Shown: piece after piece, positions 15,956 through 23,351 of the stretch
Layout: each line of letters starts with the position of its first letter
Position numbering within the stretch: the stretch's first letter is position 1
DNA from: Chlamydiae bacterium RIFCSPHIGHO2_12_FULL_49_9
Lineage (GTDB): Bacteria; Chlamydiota; Chlamydiia; Chlamydiales; SM23-39
Assembly: GCA_001794935.1 (NCBI GenBank)
Contig: MGLY01000037.1
Coordinates: 1,137 to 25,328, forward strand
Length of the DNA stretch: 24,192 bases
Direction: 5' to 3'
The notes under the pieces: model-generated
The model's database searches: none
What the model was told of the DNA's origin: nothing
Seen by the model: the letters and a program-made list of their open reading frames with translations, nothing else
Position numbers and translations under genes: made by a program

Positions 15956-16612
15956 TTAAGAAAGCCTTTCCAGAATGAGTTTTGCCTCATCCTCATCAAT
16001 TAAGACAAATTGGTTGAAAGAGGGCTCATAGCAATAAACATCTGCATGGCCGATATCAAACCACCAGCCGTGAATGCGGAGTTTTTTTTGCTCGATCCGC
16101 TCTTTGACAAACGGATAGCTCGCGATGTGCTCCATTTGCTGGAGGACGTTGACTTGAGAGATCTGATTGACCTCGGAGAGATTGGGGTTTAGCGTAAATC
16201 CGCCCCTCACCTTTCGAAACGCTTCTTCGCCATATTTAAGCCAGGAGGCGAGGTGGGGACAGCAAAGAGTTTCAGACCCATCGACAAGCGCTCTCATTGC
16301 GCCGCACTCAGAGTGGCCGCAGACAATGATGTTTTTGATATCGAGAGAAAAAATGGAAAACTCTATCGCCGCCTGCGCGCTGGTCTCTTGAGGTTCAGGA
16401 AATGCTGGCGGAATCAGATTTCCGATATTTCGAAGGACAAATACATCCCCCGGATTCGTCGACGCGAAGAGATTGGGAACGACCCGACTATCTGAACAGG
16501 CGATGAAAAGAGCATCCGGTTTTTGACCGAGCGCAAGCTTTGCGAAGAGCTCTCTATTCTCTTCGGTGATATTCTTTCTAAAATCAACTATTCCTTCTAT
16601 CAATTTTCTCAT
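15956..16612 (-). CDS. Beta-class carbonic anhydrase
   Basis: A 218-residue beta-carbonic anhydrase, interconverting CO2 and bicarbonate in the cytosol. Zinc ligands are visible as Cys39 (in ACSDSR, with the Asp41-Arg43 pair), His100 and Cys103 (GHSECGA). The RNIGNLIPP block (61-69) and HGWWFDIGHADV near the C-terminus fit the family. It has normal length and no signal peptide. No ribosome site is evident. It lies next to the sugar transferase in convergent orientation and shares a 140-bp upstream region with the divergent dioxygenase gene. It may supply bicarbonate to carboxylases such as acetyl-CoA carboxylase. Confidence 0.96.
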   Translation of the reverse strand: MRKLIEGIVDFRKNITEENRELFAKLALGQKPDALFIACSDSRVVPNLFASTNPGDVFVLRNIGNLIPPAFPEPQETSAQAAIEFSIFSLDIKNIIVCGHSECGAMRALVDGSETLCCPHLASWLKYGEEAFRKVRGGFTLNPNLSEVNQISQVNVLQQMEHIASYPFVKERIEQKKLRIHGWWFDIGHADVYCYEPSFNQFVLIDEDEAKLILERLS

Positions 16613-16642
16613 AATTAAAGCTGATTATACCCAAACAGATGA

Positions 16643-16665
16643 TATCCGAGTAAAATTTTCGGATA
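16643..16665. promoter_or_regulatory. Inverted repeat between divergent genes
   Basis: TATCCGA and TCGGATA with a 9-base spacer lie in the 140-bp region between carbonic anhydrase and the PhyH-type gene. It may be an operator or part of a promoter region; no strong -35/-10 pair was found nearby. Confidence 0.3.
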
Positions 16666-16752
16666 GTCTCTCAACCGGGACTGATTTTCGAATTGACTCA
16701 AAAACCGACTTGTCATAGCCTCTCCCCCTCACTTTTAATAGGGAGATTTTCC

Positions 16753-17715
16753 ATGAAATATTTGACAGCCCTAGTGTGCCTGATGACCTTTTTTAGTAAA
16801 CTGCCCATAGCTGAATGCACTGAAAATGGGATCTCTCTTCTCTCTCCGTCGGATCGGAGCGATTGGGAAGCGCAAAGAGAATTCTTTAAAAAAAACGGGT
16901 ATCTTTGGATTAAAAATTTCTTTTCCCGGGAACAGTCGCTTCTCGTGAGAACCTGGGCCGAGGCAATCAACCGGGAATGTCAGACTCTTTTAAGCTTCAT
17001 GCACAGCGTGAACCGCCCCATCGAGCTCTTTCCCCAGTTGATGCCAAACTCCCTCATCGTAGTTCCCGAAGCGAAAAACCCCCACCAGGTATGCCGAGCG
17101 GAAGATATGCTCTCTTGCTATCCCGATCTATTCCATTTTGTCGCTGGCAACATCACCTCCTACATCGGATATCTTTTGGGAGAGCCCTACGTTCTTTTCA
17201 AAGACAAACTCAACTTCAAATGGCCTGGCGGAGGCGCGTTCTTGCCTCACCAGGATTTTCCGGCCTACGACTTTTTTGGCCCGAGAGAACACGTCACTGC
17301 CATGGTCACGATCGACAAAGCAACCATTGAAAATGGTTGCCTTTACATCGCAAGAGACTGGATAGGCACCTTTGCCAACGATCCGAATCTCGATCCTCAA
17401 GCGCTTGCCCAGGGAAGGGCGATTCTCCCCTACATTGAAGGGGGCGGCAGCCACGGCTCGATTCGCCCTGATTACGCGGAGAAAATCTCTTGGATCGCCC
17501 TAGAAACATCCCCGGAAGATCTCGTCCTTTTCAACTCCTATTTGCCCCACTATTCAGAGCCAAACAAAAGCCAGTTTTCTAGAAGGGCGATGTTTCTCAC
17601 CCACAACCGCTTAAGGGAAGGAGATCACAGAGGAGCCTACTATCATGCAAAGAGGCAAGACCCGCACAACCCGGCGTTTCACTTTGCAACGCCGACAAAT
17701 GCCCGCTCCAAGTGA
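16753..17715 (+). CDS. PhyH-type Fe(II)/2-oxoglutarate dioxygenase with signal peptide
   Basis: A 320-residue protein of the phytanoyl-CoA dioxygenase family. The facial triad is visible as His166-x-Asp168 (FLPHQDFP) and His266 (LPHYSEPN), with Arg277/278 suited to bind 2-oxoglutarate. Family blocks include FFKKNGYLWIKNFFS (44-58), VLFKDKLNFKWPGGGAF (147-163) and TIENGCLYIARDW (191-203). A GGGAG ribosome site 8 bases ahead supports ATG 16753, not the upstream in-frame ATG at 16693. Residues 1-22 (MKYLTALVCLMTFFSKLPIAEC) are a signal peptide, possibly a lipoprotein type. Such enzymes hydroxylate lipids, amino acids or natural products, and export is unusual because iron and 2-oxoglutarate are cytosolic. 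Its 3' end overlaps the convergent ankyrin gene by 37 bases. Confidence 0.88.
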   Translation: MKYLTALVCLMTFFSKLPIAECTENGISLLSPSDRSDWEAQREFFKKNGYLWIKNFFSREQSLLVRTWAEAINRECQTLLSFMHSVNRPIELFPQLMPNSLIVVPEAKNPHQVCRAEDMLSCYPDLFHFVAGNITSYIGYLLGEPYVLFKDKLNFKWPGGGAFLPHQDFPAYDFFGPREHVTAMVTIDKATIENGCLYIARDWIGTFANDPNLDPQALAQGRAILPYIEGGGSHGSIRPDYAEKISWIALETSPEDLVLFNSYLPHYSEPNKSQFSRRAMFLTHNRLREGDHRGAYYHAKRQDPHNPAFHFATPTNARSK

Positions 17716-18788
17716 GCTTTGACTTTAGGGTGTTTTGATCCCAGATCGAGAGGAGTGAGTCCGTTTCGATTGAGCAGGCTGGGACTCGCTCCATGTTCCA
17801 AGAGGAGCGCCACGATCCCGTCAAATCCGAGGGATGCAGCCCAATGAAGCGGAGTGTTTCCGTTTGTATCGGCCGCATTCGGATCTCCTTTTTTCACAAG
17901 AAAAAATCGGACGATCTCCTCTTTCCCTTTTCTTGCGGCGACTGCGAGAGGCGTAAATCCATTTCCATCGCGTCCATTGATGAGAGCTCCATGTTTGATG
18001 AGAAGTTCTCCCATCTCTCTTTGGTTGCGTTGGATCGCCAAAATCAGTCCGTTAGCCCCCAATATCCGCACCTCAGGGCAAGCAGCTGTTCTTCTTGTGT
18101 TCGTCAAAAGATAGCGGATGAAAAACGGATATTGTTCCCTATAATTATCCGGATGGGAAAATAGGGCGAGAATCTCCTCTGAAGAGATCGACCTAAGCTG
18201 GCTAAGAGTCGATTCCCAATGGTCTTGTAGATACTTCTCAGGGATCACACCCATTTCAGAGAGCGCTCGCGTCTCTCTTCTGAGGCAAATCGCAAATCGC
18301 TTCGGCCCGTCCGGCTTTTCACTCGTCAAACCGAATTTGCGCATACGAAGCTCAAATGTCCCATCTGCATCCCTTTTCGCTTCGTGGTTGAGGCGAGCAA
18401 AAACCAAAATCTCCTCAATAGTAAGATATTCAAGCATTTTTCTAATCACTTCTTTCGGGAAGGGCAATGGAGAATTTTTTTGCGTTTGCAAAAAAGCCTT
18501 TCGGACAAGACCCCCTTGCGCCCTCACCTGCCTGGAAAAACATCTGCTCGCCTTGAGACTGTATCGATCATAGATGACTTGCGCCTGCTTTTTTAAGTGT
18601 TGGTACAAGCGGGAAGTAGACCATTTTGCGTAAACGTCGCCCTCTAGCTGACAATAGCGCATGTGATTTTCAAAGACCCCTTGAATTTGCTGGAAAGTGA
18701 CAAGAGCAAGTCCATGGGCCATTCTCTTTTTTTTACTCTCTTCAATGACAAATTCTTTACCATTGACAATGGTTACTTGAAAATACAT
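17679..18788 (-). CDS. F-box and ankyrin-repeat protein, probable secreted effector
   Basis: A 369-residue eukaryotic-like protein. Residues 107-145 read as an F-box (PLPFPKEVIRKMLEYLTIEE, then ILVFARLNHEAKRDA), with the Leu-Pro and Ile/Leu pattern that contacts Skp1. Ankyrin repeats lie at about 246-273, 277-308 and 310-341 (NGNTPLHWAASLGFDGIVAL is the clearest), with a partial fourth to 366. The order F-box then ankyrins matches Legionella AnkB, which acts with host SCF ubiquitin ligase; the same role here is inference. No signal peptide or membrane segment is present, so type III secretion is the likely route. GGAGGT sits ideally before the ATG, and the upstream 50 bases are very AT-rich. 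An F-box call by eye carries some risk; the ankyrins are certain. Confidence 0.85.
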   Translation of the reverse strand: MYFQVTIVNGKEFVIEESKKKRMAHGLALVTFQQIQGVFENHMRYCQLEGDVYAKWSTSRLYQHLKKQAQVIYDRYSLKASRCFSRQVRAQGGLVRKAFLQTQKNSPLPFPKEVIRKMLEYLTIEEILVFARLNHEAKRDADGTFELRMRKFGLTSEKPDGPKRFAICLRRETRALSEMGVIPEKYLQDHWESTLSQLRSISSEEILALFSHPDNYREQYPFFIRYLLTNTRRTAACPEVRILGANGLILAIQRNQREMGELLIKHGALINGRDGNGFTPLAVAARKGKEEIVRFFLVKKGDPNAADTNGNTPLHWAASLGFDGIVALLLEHGASPSLLNRNGLTPLDLGSKHPKVKAHLERAFVGVAK

Positions 18789-19032
18789 GCCACCTCCGAT
18801 TCTTAATTTTATATTTATTATTTCTTAATAATTAAATCAACTCTTTTTGGCATTCCCCTCATCTTCCATGGTGTTTTTTTCAAAAAAGGCGTAAACTGTT
18901 TCCGTTCTGGATTCTTCTTTGATCCGATTGCGAAAAGATTCGCGGATCTCATCTTAACGAAATATATATATTGTAATTTTTGGTTGTCGTGAATATGGTA
19001 ATCACTTAACAGTGAAATCGTTCCGAAATGCC

Positions 19033-19932
19033 ATGTTAACAAAAACTTTTAAAACCGGCCTCATCATCGCTCTCTCCTTGCTCTTTTTTCCGATCCGCTC
19101 TTATCCGATGTCTTCGGTGGAAAACGGAGCGAGAGGCCTCCTCCTTTATTATTACCTGGAGCCCAATCTTAACAACTTCGGAGACACTCTCTCATTAAAA
19201 ATTGTAGAGCGGATGGTTGGAGAGCAGGTCGACGTCTACCGCAAGCTCGTCCACAAAAAAACAAAAAAACTCCTCGCCATCGGATCGATCTTTTACTTTG
19301 CCGTGGATGGCGATGTGATTTGGGGATCGGGCATCAACGGCAAAACGGTAAAAAAGACAGACTACAGTTTCAAAGAACTCGATGTGAGAGCGGTGAGAGG
19401 GCCTCTCACTCGCCAATTCTTAAAAGAGAATTTCGATATCGACGCCCCTGAAATTTACGGCGATCCGGCCCTCTTGTTCCCTCGCCTTTTTCCCGAATTT
19501 AAACGAAAGGAAAACCCCTCTTACGACTACATCATCATCCCCCACTACCGGGAATTAGCGATGTTTCCCAAAGAACTCTATCCCCAAGCGGTCTATCCGA
19601 CAGATCCTTGGGAGGAAGTGATCGACAAGATTCTGGACAGCAAATTTGTGATCTCCAGCTCGCTGCACGGACTCATCATCGCAGACGCTTATGGGATCCC
19701 CTCTAGGATGCTTCGAGTCACTGAAAAGGAATTCCTTTTCAAATACCAAGATTATTACCTCGGCACAAATCGCCCCTATTTCCGGTTTGCGACGAGTGTC
19801 GAAGAAGCGCTTTTGATGGGAGGCGAGATGCCCTTTGAGTGCGACTTGGAAAAACTCTACAACGCGTTCCCCTTCGAGTTTTGGGATACGCCCCTCACCT
19901 CTGAAGCTTGCGAAATGGAAGAGAGAATCTAA
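19033..19932 (+). CDS. Polysaccharide pyruvyl transferase family protein with signal sequence
   Basis: A 299-residue protein of the polysaccharide pyruvyl transferase family, which puts a pyruvate ketal from phosphoenolpyruvate on sugars. Seen: NNFGDTLSLKIVERM (47-61), the GSGING block after VIW (96-103), VRAVRGPLTRQFL (118-130), YGDPALLFPRLFP (142-154), IIIPHY (167-172) and VISSSLHGLIIADAYGIPSR (206-225), the last being the diagnostic SSxHG motif. Residues 1-24 form a hydrophobic signal or anchor (KTGLIIALSLLFFPIRS). A GTG seven codons upstream (19012) is an alternative start; neither start has a clear ribosome site. Four bases separate it from the next gene, so it heads an operon with the two propeller proteins. 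Members can also act as glycan modifiers of unknown kind. Confidence 0.85.
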   Translation: MLTKTFKTGLIIALSLLFFPIRSYPMSSVENGARGLLLYYYLEPNLNNFGDTLSLKIVERMVGEQVDVYRKLVHKKTKKLLAIGSIFYFAVDGDVIWGSGINGKTVKKTDYSFKELDVRAVRGPLTRQFLKENFDIDAPEIYGDPALLFPRLFPEFKRKENPSYDYIIIPHYRELAMFPKELYPQAVYPTDPWEEVIDKILDSKFVISSSLHGLIIADAYGIPSRMLRVTEKEFLFKYQDYYLGTNRPYFRFATSVEEALLMGGEMPFECDLEKLYNAFPFEFWDTPLTSEACEMEERI

Positions 19933-19936
19933 ATTC

Positions 19937-21025
19937 ATGAAGATCGCGTTTTTATTTCTCATTTGCTCGCCTCTTTTATCAGCCGAAGAGTTTTACGATT
20001 ACGAGCCTTGGGAAGAGGAGGTCGAGTCGCCTCAGATGTGCATGCCGATCGATCACCCAAGACCTTCTCTCGTCGATCTGGAAGAAAGCGCCCAAGATTT
20101 TATTCTCGAAACCAAAAGAATCGACATACCGGGCTACATCAATGCCTTTAACCCCTCCATCATTCGCTGGAACGGCTCTCTTCTGATGAGCTTTCGCACT
20201 TATCACCCTGTGAGTCGAGCGACCAATCTGATCGGCCTTGTATGGCTGACAGATGACTTTGAACTCGCAGGACAGCCGCAGATTCTGGAAACGAGACAAG
20301 ACGATCCGTTTTGTCTTTCAAAAAAACAAGACCCGCGGCTTATCTCCGTGGGAGATCGCCTCTTCATGGTCTACAACAACCAGATCAGCTACATCACCGC
20401 GCGGGAAATCAGGCGAATGGTTGTCGCCGAATTGCACTATGACGGTAAGCGCTTCTACACCGATGGCTCCGTCTGTCTCGACAAATTCGATGGAGCCAAT
20501 GAATTCCGCTCTCAGAAAAACTGGATTCCCTTTGAATACGATGGAGCGCTTCACCTCGCCTACAGCATCTCCCCTCATCTCGTCTACAGGCCCCTCATGA
20601 CAGGCGAATGTGAGATGGGCTCTATGTCGGACAAAACAGTTCCCTGGGATTGGGGAATCCTGCGAGGAGGAACTCCCGCCCTAAAAGAGGGAGATGAATA
20701 TCTGGCCTTTTTTCACAGCTCCATCAATCTCCCCTCCGTCCACTCCGACGGCAAAATCATCCTTCATTACTTTATGGGAGCCTACACATTTTCTTCCGAA
20801 CCCCCTTTTGAGATCACCCGCATCAGCCCTCACCCCATCGTGGGGAAAAATTTCTATCACGGGGTCACACACAGAACCTGGAAGCCTCTAAGGGTTGTAT
20901 TTCCGGGCGGTTTTGTCTCAGATGAAAAGCACATCTGGGTCGTCTACGGAAGACAAGATCACGAAGTGTGGGCCGTAAAGCTCGATAAACAAAAGCTTCT
21001 CCAAAGTTTAATCCCTGTTGAGTGA
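19937..21025 (+). CDS. GH130/GT108-like five-bladed beta-propeller protein, exported (copy 1)
   Basis: A 362-residue protein with a signal peptide at 1-16 (MKIAFLFLICSPLLSA), an acidic linker to about 45, and a propeller-type glycan-active domain. Motifs that recall GH130 mannoside phosphorylases and GT108 beta-mannosyltransferases: AFNPSIIRWNG (70-80), DPRLISVGDRLFMVYNN (132-148), a KNWIPFEYDG block (194-203), RGGTPAL (243-249), FFHSS (258-262), FPGGF (322-326) and YGRQDHEVW (337-345). The Asp of DPR is where GH130 enzymes have their acid. I infer it makes or breaks a beta-linked mannoside or similar linkage; the substrate is not readable. It lies 4 bases after the pyruvyl-transferase-like gene and 4 bases before its paralogue. 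An upstream ATG (19835) would lie inside the previous gene and remove the signal peptide from the N-terminus, so I reject it. Confidence 0.8.
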   Translation: MKIAFLFLICSPLLSAEEFYDYEPWEEEVESPQMCMPIDHPRPSLVDLEESAQDFILETKRIDIPGYINAFNPSIIRWNGSLLMSFRTYHPVSRATNLIGLVWLTDDFELAGQPQILETRQDDPFCLSKKQDPRLISVGDRLFMVYNNQISYITAREIRRMVVAELHYDGKRFYTDGSVCLDKFDGANEFRSQKNWIPFEYDGALHLAYSISPHLVYRPLMTGECEMGSMSDKTVPWDWGILRGGTPALKEGDEYLAFFHSSINLPSVHSDGKIILHYFMGAYTFSSEPPFEITRISPHPIVGKNFYHGVTHRTWKPLRVVFPGGFVSDEKHIWVVYGRQDHEVWAVKLDKQKLLQSLIPVE

Positions 21026-21029
21026 TTGT

Positions 21030-22046
21030 ATGAGCCTATTTTTCTTCCTCGCGCCTATTTTCTCTCTCTTTGGAAACCTCCTCGACTTGGAAGACAATAT
21101 CCAAAGCTTTGTCCTCGAGACAAGGCGTCTCGAAATCCCTGAATATCCCGATGCATTCAACCCCTCCATCATTCGCTGGAAGGGGCACATTTTGATGAGC
21201 TTTCGAGTCATTCCCGATCCCCAAAAAACGTATGACTCTCAGATCGGCCTCATCTGGCTCACCGACGATTTTTGCCAAATTAGCGAACCCCAAATCCTCA
21301 ACTTAAGAGAATCTCTTCCCAATATCCCCTCTCGCGCGGAAGACGCCCGCCTCATCTCCGTTGGGGATCGCCTCTATATGGTCTATGACGATAATCAAGA
21401 GGAAAAGCTCTCGAGAGGAGGGTTTCGCGTCTATCTCGCAGAACTCCTCCACGACGGAGAAAAGTTTTATCCTGCAAACATCGAATGCCTCTCCCGCTTT
21501 GAAGGGGAGAGCAGAGCCGTAAGAGAAAAGAGCTGGACGCCCTTCAATTACATGGACGAGCTCTATCTCGCCTACACCTTAAGCCCCCACAAGATTTTCA
21601 AACCCCTTTTTAAAGATGGGGAGTGCATCACCGTTTGCTCGACAGAAACTCCCATTGAATGGCCCTGGGGAGAACTCCGGGGCGGCACGCCCGCTCTCGA
21701 AATCGATGGAGAGTATCTCGCCTTCTTCCACTCCTCAACCAATATGGAGACAATCCACTCACAGGGAAAAAACATCGCCCACTACTTCATCGGCGCCCAC
21801 ACATTTTCTTCTGATCCTCCCTTCCAAATCCTCCGCGCAAGCCCCGAGCCAATCATCGGGCGAGGATTTTATCACGGCTATACCTACAAGCCCTATTGGA
21901 AGCCAATCCGCGCTGTTTTTCCCTGCGGACTCATCGCAGACGACGACCATTTTTGGATCGCTTACGGACGCCAAGACCATGAGATCTGGATCGCAAAAAT
22001 CGATAAGAAAGGGCTCCTGGACAGTTTAAAGACTCTTCAACATTGA
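21030..22046 (+). CDS. GH130/GT108-like five-bladed beta-propeller protein (copy 2)
   Basis: A 338-residue tandem paralogue of the preceding protein, sharing AFNPSIIRW, ARLISVGDRLYMVYDDNQ, RGGTPAL, FFHSSTNM, ISPEP-like and YGRQDHEIW blocks; about half of residues look identical by eye. The DPR of copy 1 is DAR here, while RGGTP and YGxxD are kept, so the two may differ in substrate or activity. The N-terminus (MSLFFFLAPIFSLFGNLLD) is hydrophobic but lacks the positive charges of a good signal peptide. A TTG at 21018 is an alternative start inside the previous gene's end; ATG 21030 is preferred. The stop codon overlaps the -35 element of the next gene's promoter. The duplication is in direct order, with different linkers. 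Confidence 0.8.
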   Translation: MSLFFFLAPIFSLFGNLLDLEDNIQSFVLETRRLEIPEYPDAFNPSIIRWKGHILMSFRVIPDPQKTYDSQIGLIWLTDDFCQISEPQILNLRESLPNIPSRAEDARLISVGDRLYMVYDDNQEEKLSRGGFRVYLAELLHDGEKFYPANIECLSRFEGESRAVREKSWTPFNYMDELYLAYTLSPHKIFKPLFKDGECITVCSTETPIEWPWGELRGGTPALEIDGEYLAFFHSSTNMETIHSQGKNIAHYFIGAHTFSSDPPFQILRASPEPIIGRGFYHGYTYKPYWKPIRAVFPCGLIADDDHFWIAYGRQDHEIWIAKIDKKGLLDSLKTLQH

Positions 22047-22071
22047 CATCTTCAGGCCCCTTCACTATAAC
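22043..22071 (+). promoter_or_regulatory. Near-consensus sigma-70-type promoter
   Basis: TTGACA (22043-22048), exactly 17 bases, then TATAAC (22066-22071). The -35 overlaps the TGA stop of the preceding gene. The start would be near 22078, about 21 bases before the ATG at 22099, with AGGAGG between. This is the best promoter in the window. Confidence 0.75.
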
Positions 22072-22098
22072 CTCTTTCCTTTTTTTAGGAGGCACTCT

Positions 22099-23289
22099 AT
22101 GAATATCTTTTTTCTTTTTAAACTTCCGCTCCTCCTCGCTTCGACGCCGATTGCCGAAGATCCTCTCGATATCCGGATCCCGGTTGTCGATCTGCAAGAC
22201 TACACAGATCCGGCCAAACACGATGCGTTCATCGACACTCTTTTCGATGCGATGAAGACAGTCGGTTTTTTTGCCGTGAGAAATACAGGCGTCGATCAGA
22301 CAGTCATCGAAGAGGCCTACGCTGAGGCGAAAACTTTTTTCAAACAAGACGCCGCCTTTAAAAAAGAGAGTTTTGTCAAAGAGCTCAACGGGCAAAGAGG
22401 ATATGTCCCGAGTGAAAGAGCCAAAGGGCAAAAAGCAAAAGATATCAAAGAGTTTTACCACATCGGAAGAGAACTCCCTGATCCAGAGCGGGAGAGGCTC
22501 GGCATTCTGCCGAATGTCTGGCCCAGCCAGCCCCGCTTCAAAAGCTCGATGACGACCCTTTACCGGGAGCTCGAGCGCCATTCGGCGACTCTTCAAGAGG
22601 CCATCGTCGAGGCGATCAACAAAAAAGCGTCTACTCCTATCCCCTCCCACTTCCTCACCCGGATGACAAAAAACGGAGAGTCGCTCCTCAGGAGCATCTA
22701 TTATCCGGCTCTTGCCAAAGAAGAGGTGGAAAATCTCAAAGAGCCTCTTTTTTGGGCAGCCGCTCACACCGACATCGACCTCCTTGCGATTCTCCCTTAC
22801 GCAACTGAAAAAGGACTGCAGGTGGAAATCGATGGACAGTGGCTCAATGTCGTCGTCCCTGAAGATGCGTTCATCGTCAACGTCGGCGATATGTTGGAAA
22901 ACATCACAAACGGCCTCTTTGTGAGCGCAAGACACCGCGTGCTCGCTCAAGAGCCCGAAAAGGAGCGCTTTTCGATGGTTCTCTTCATCCATCCGCTCGA
23001 CGACGCGCGCCTCGATCCACTCGACGCCTGCATCGAGCAGACAGGGGGCGTGCAATGCTACGCTCCGGGAACGAGAAAAGAATTTCTTTGGGAAAGGCTT
23101 TTGGAGCTAAATCTTGCGCCCCATCTTTTGGAGCCCTATTCCAAAACGGGCCACGTCGAAAGACAAGCTGAGTTCGGGCGTCAAAGTCCGCAAGTGGTTG
23201 AGATGCTGATAGACAATCACCTGGCAAGTCCAGAGCTCTTTGAAATCCTCGCCTCCTGCGATTGCGACGAGGAGAAAGAGCCCTCTTAA
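22099..23289 (+). CDS. Isopenicillin-N-synthase-type 2OG-Fe(II) oxygenase with signal sequence
   Basis: A 396-residue oxygenase of the IPNS/DIOX family. The N-terminal DIOX_N half has IRIPVVDLQDY (25-35) and GFFAVRNTGVD (56-66); the catalytic half has His223-x-Asp225 (AAHTDIDLLAILPY), His279 (ARHRV) and the Arg290-x-Ser292 pair (ERFSM) that binds co-substrate. Residues 1-19 (MNIFFLFKLPLLLASTPIA) look like a signal peptide, with the caveat of a Lys in its middle. A strong promoter and AGGAGG ribosome site predict high expression. Family members oxidise small molecules such as gibberellins or amino-acid-derived compounds; the substrate here is unknown. The last about 70 residues extend beyond the usual domain. 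Confidence 0.9.
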   Translation: MNIFFLFKLPLLLASTPIAEDPLDIRIPVVDLQDYTDPAKHDAFIDTLFDAMKTVGFFAVRNTGVDQTVIEEAYAEAKTFFKQDAAFKKESFVKELNGQRGYVPSERAKGQKAKDIKEFYHIGRELPDPERERLGILPNVWPSQPRFKSSMTTLYRELERHSATLQEAIVEAINKKASTPIPSHFLTRMTKNGESLLRSIYYPALAKEEVENLKEPLFWAAAHTDIDLLAILPYATEKGLQVEIDGQWLNVVVPEDAFIVNVGDMLENITNGLFVSARHRVLAQEPEKERFSMVLFIHPLDDARLDPLDACIEQTGGVQCYAPGTRKEFLWERLLELNLAPHLLEPYSKTGHVERQAEFGRQSPQVVEMLIDNHLASPELFEILASCDCDEEKEPS

Positions 23290-23295
23290 TACCTG

Positions 23296-23325
23296 TTGTG
23301 CTCGGTGGGTGTTTTCTTATATAAT
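23296..23325 (+). promoter_or_regulatory. Putative promoter of the Fic gene
   Basis: TTGTGC (23296-23301), an 18-base spacer and a perfect TATAAT (23320-23325), 26 bases before the GTG start. Confidence 0.55.
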
Positions 23326-23351
23326 GCGGGGAGAATCAGCGGCTCCGGATC

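Noticed and set aside
18921..18948. Hairpin GATCC...GGATC with inner GCGAA/TTCGC in the gap before the pyruvyl-transferase-like gene
   Set aside because: No T-run follows on either strand and pairing is bulged; it is too weak to call a terminator or element.
21931..23055. Minus-strand frame of 374 codons over the IPNS-type gene
   Set aside because: Long, but antisense to a gene with complete catalytic motifs, strong promoter and ribosome site; its product has no recognisable domain.
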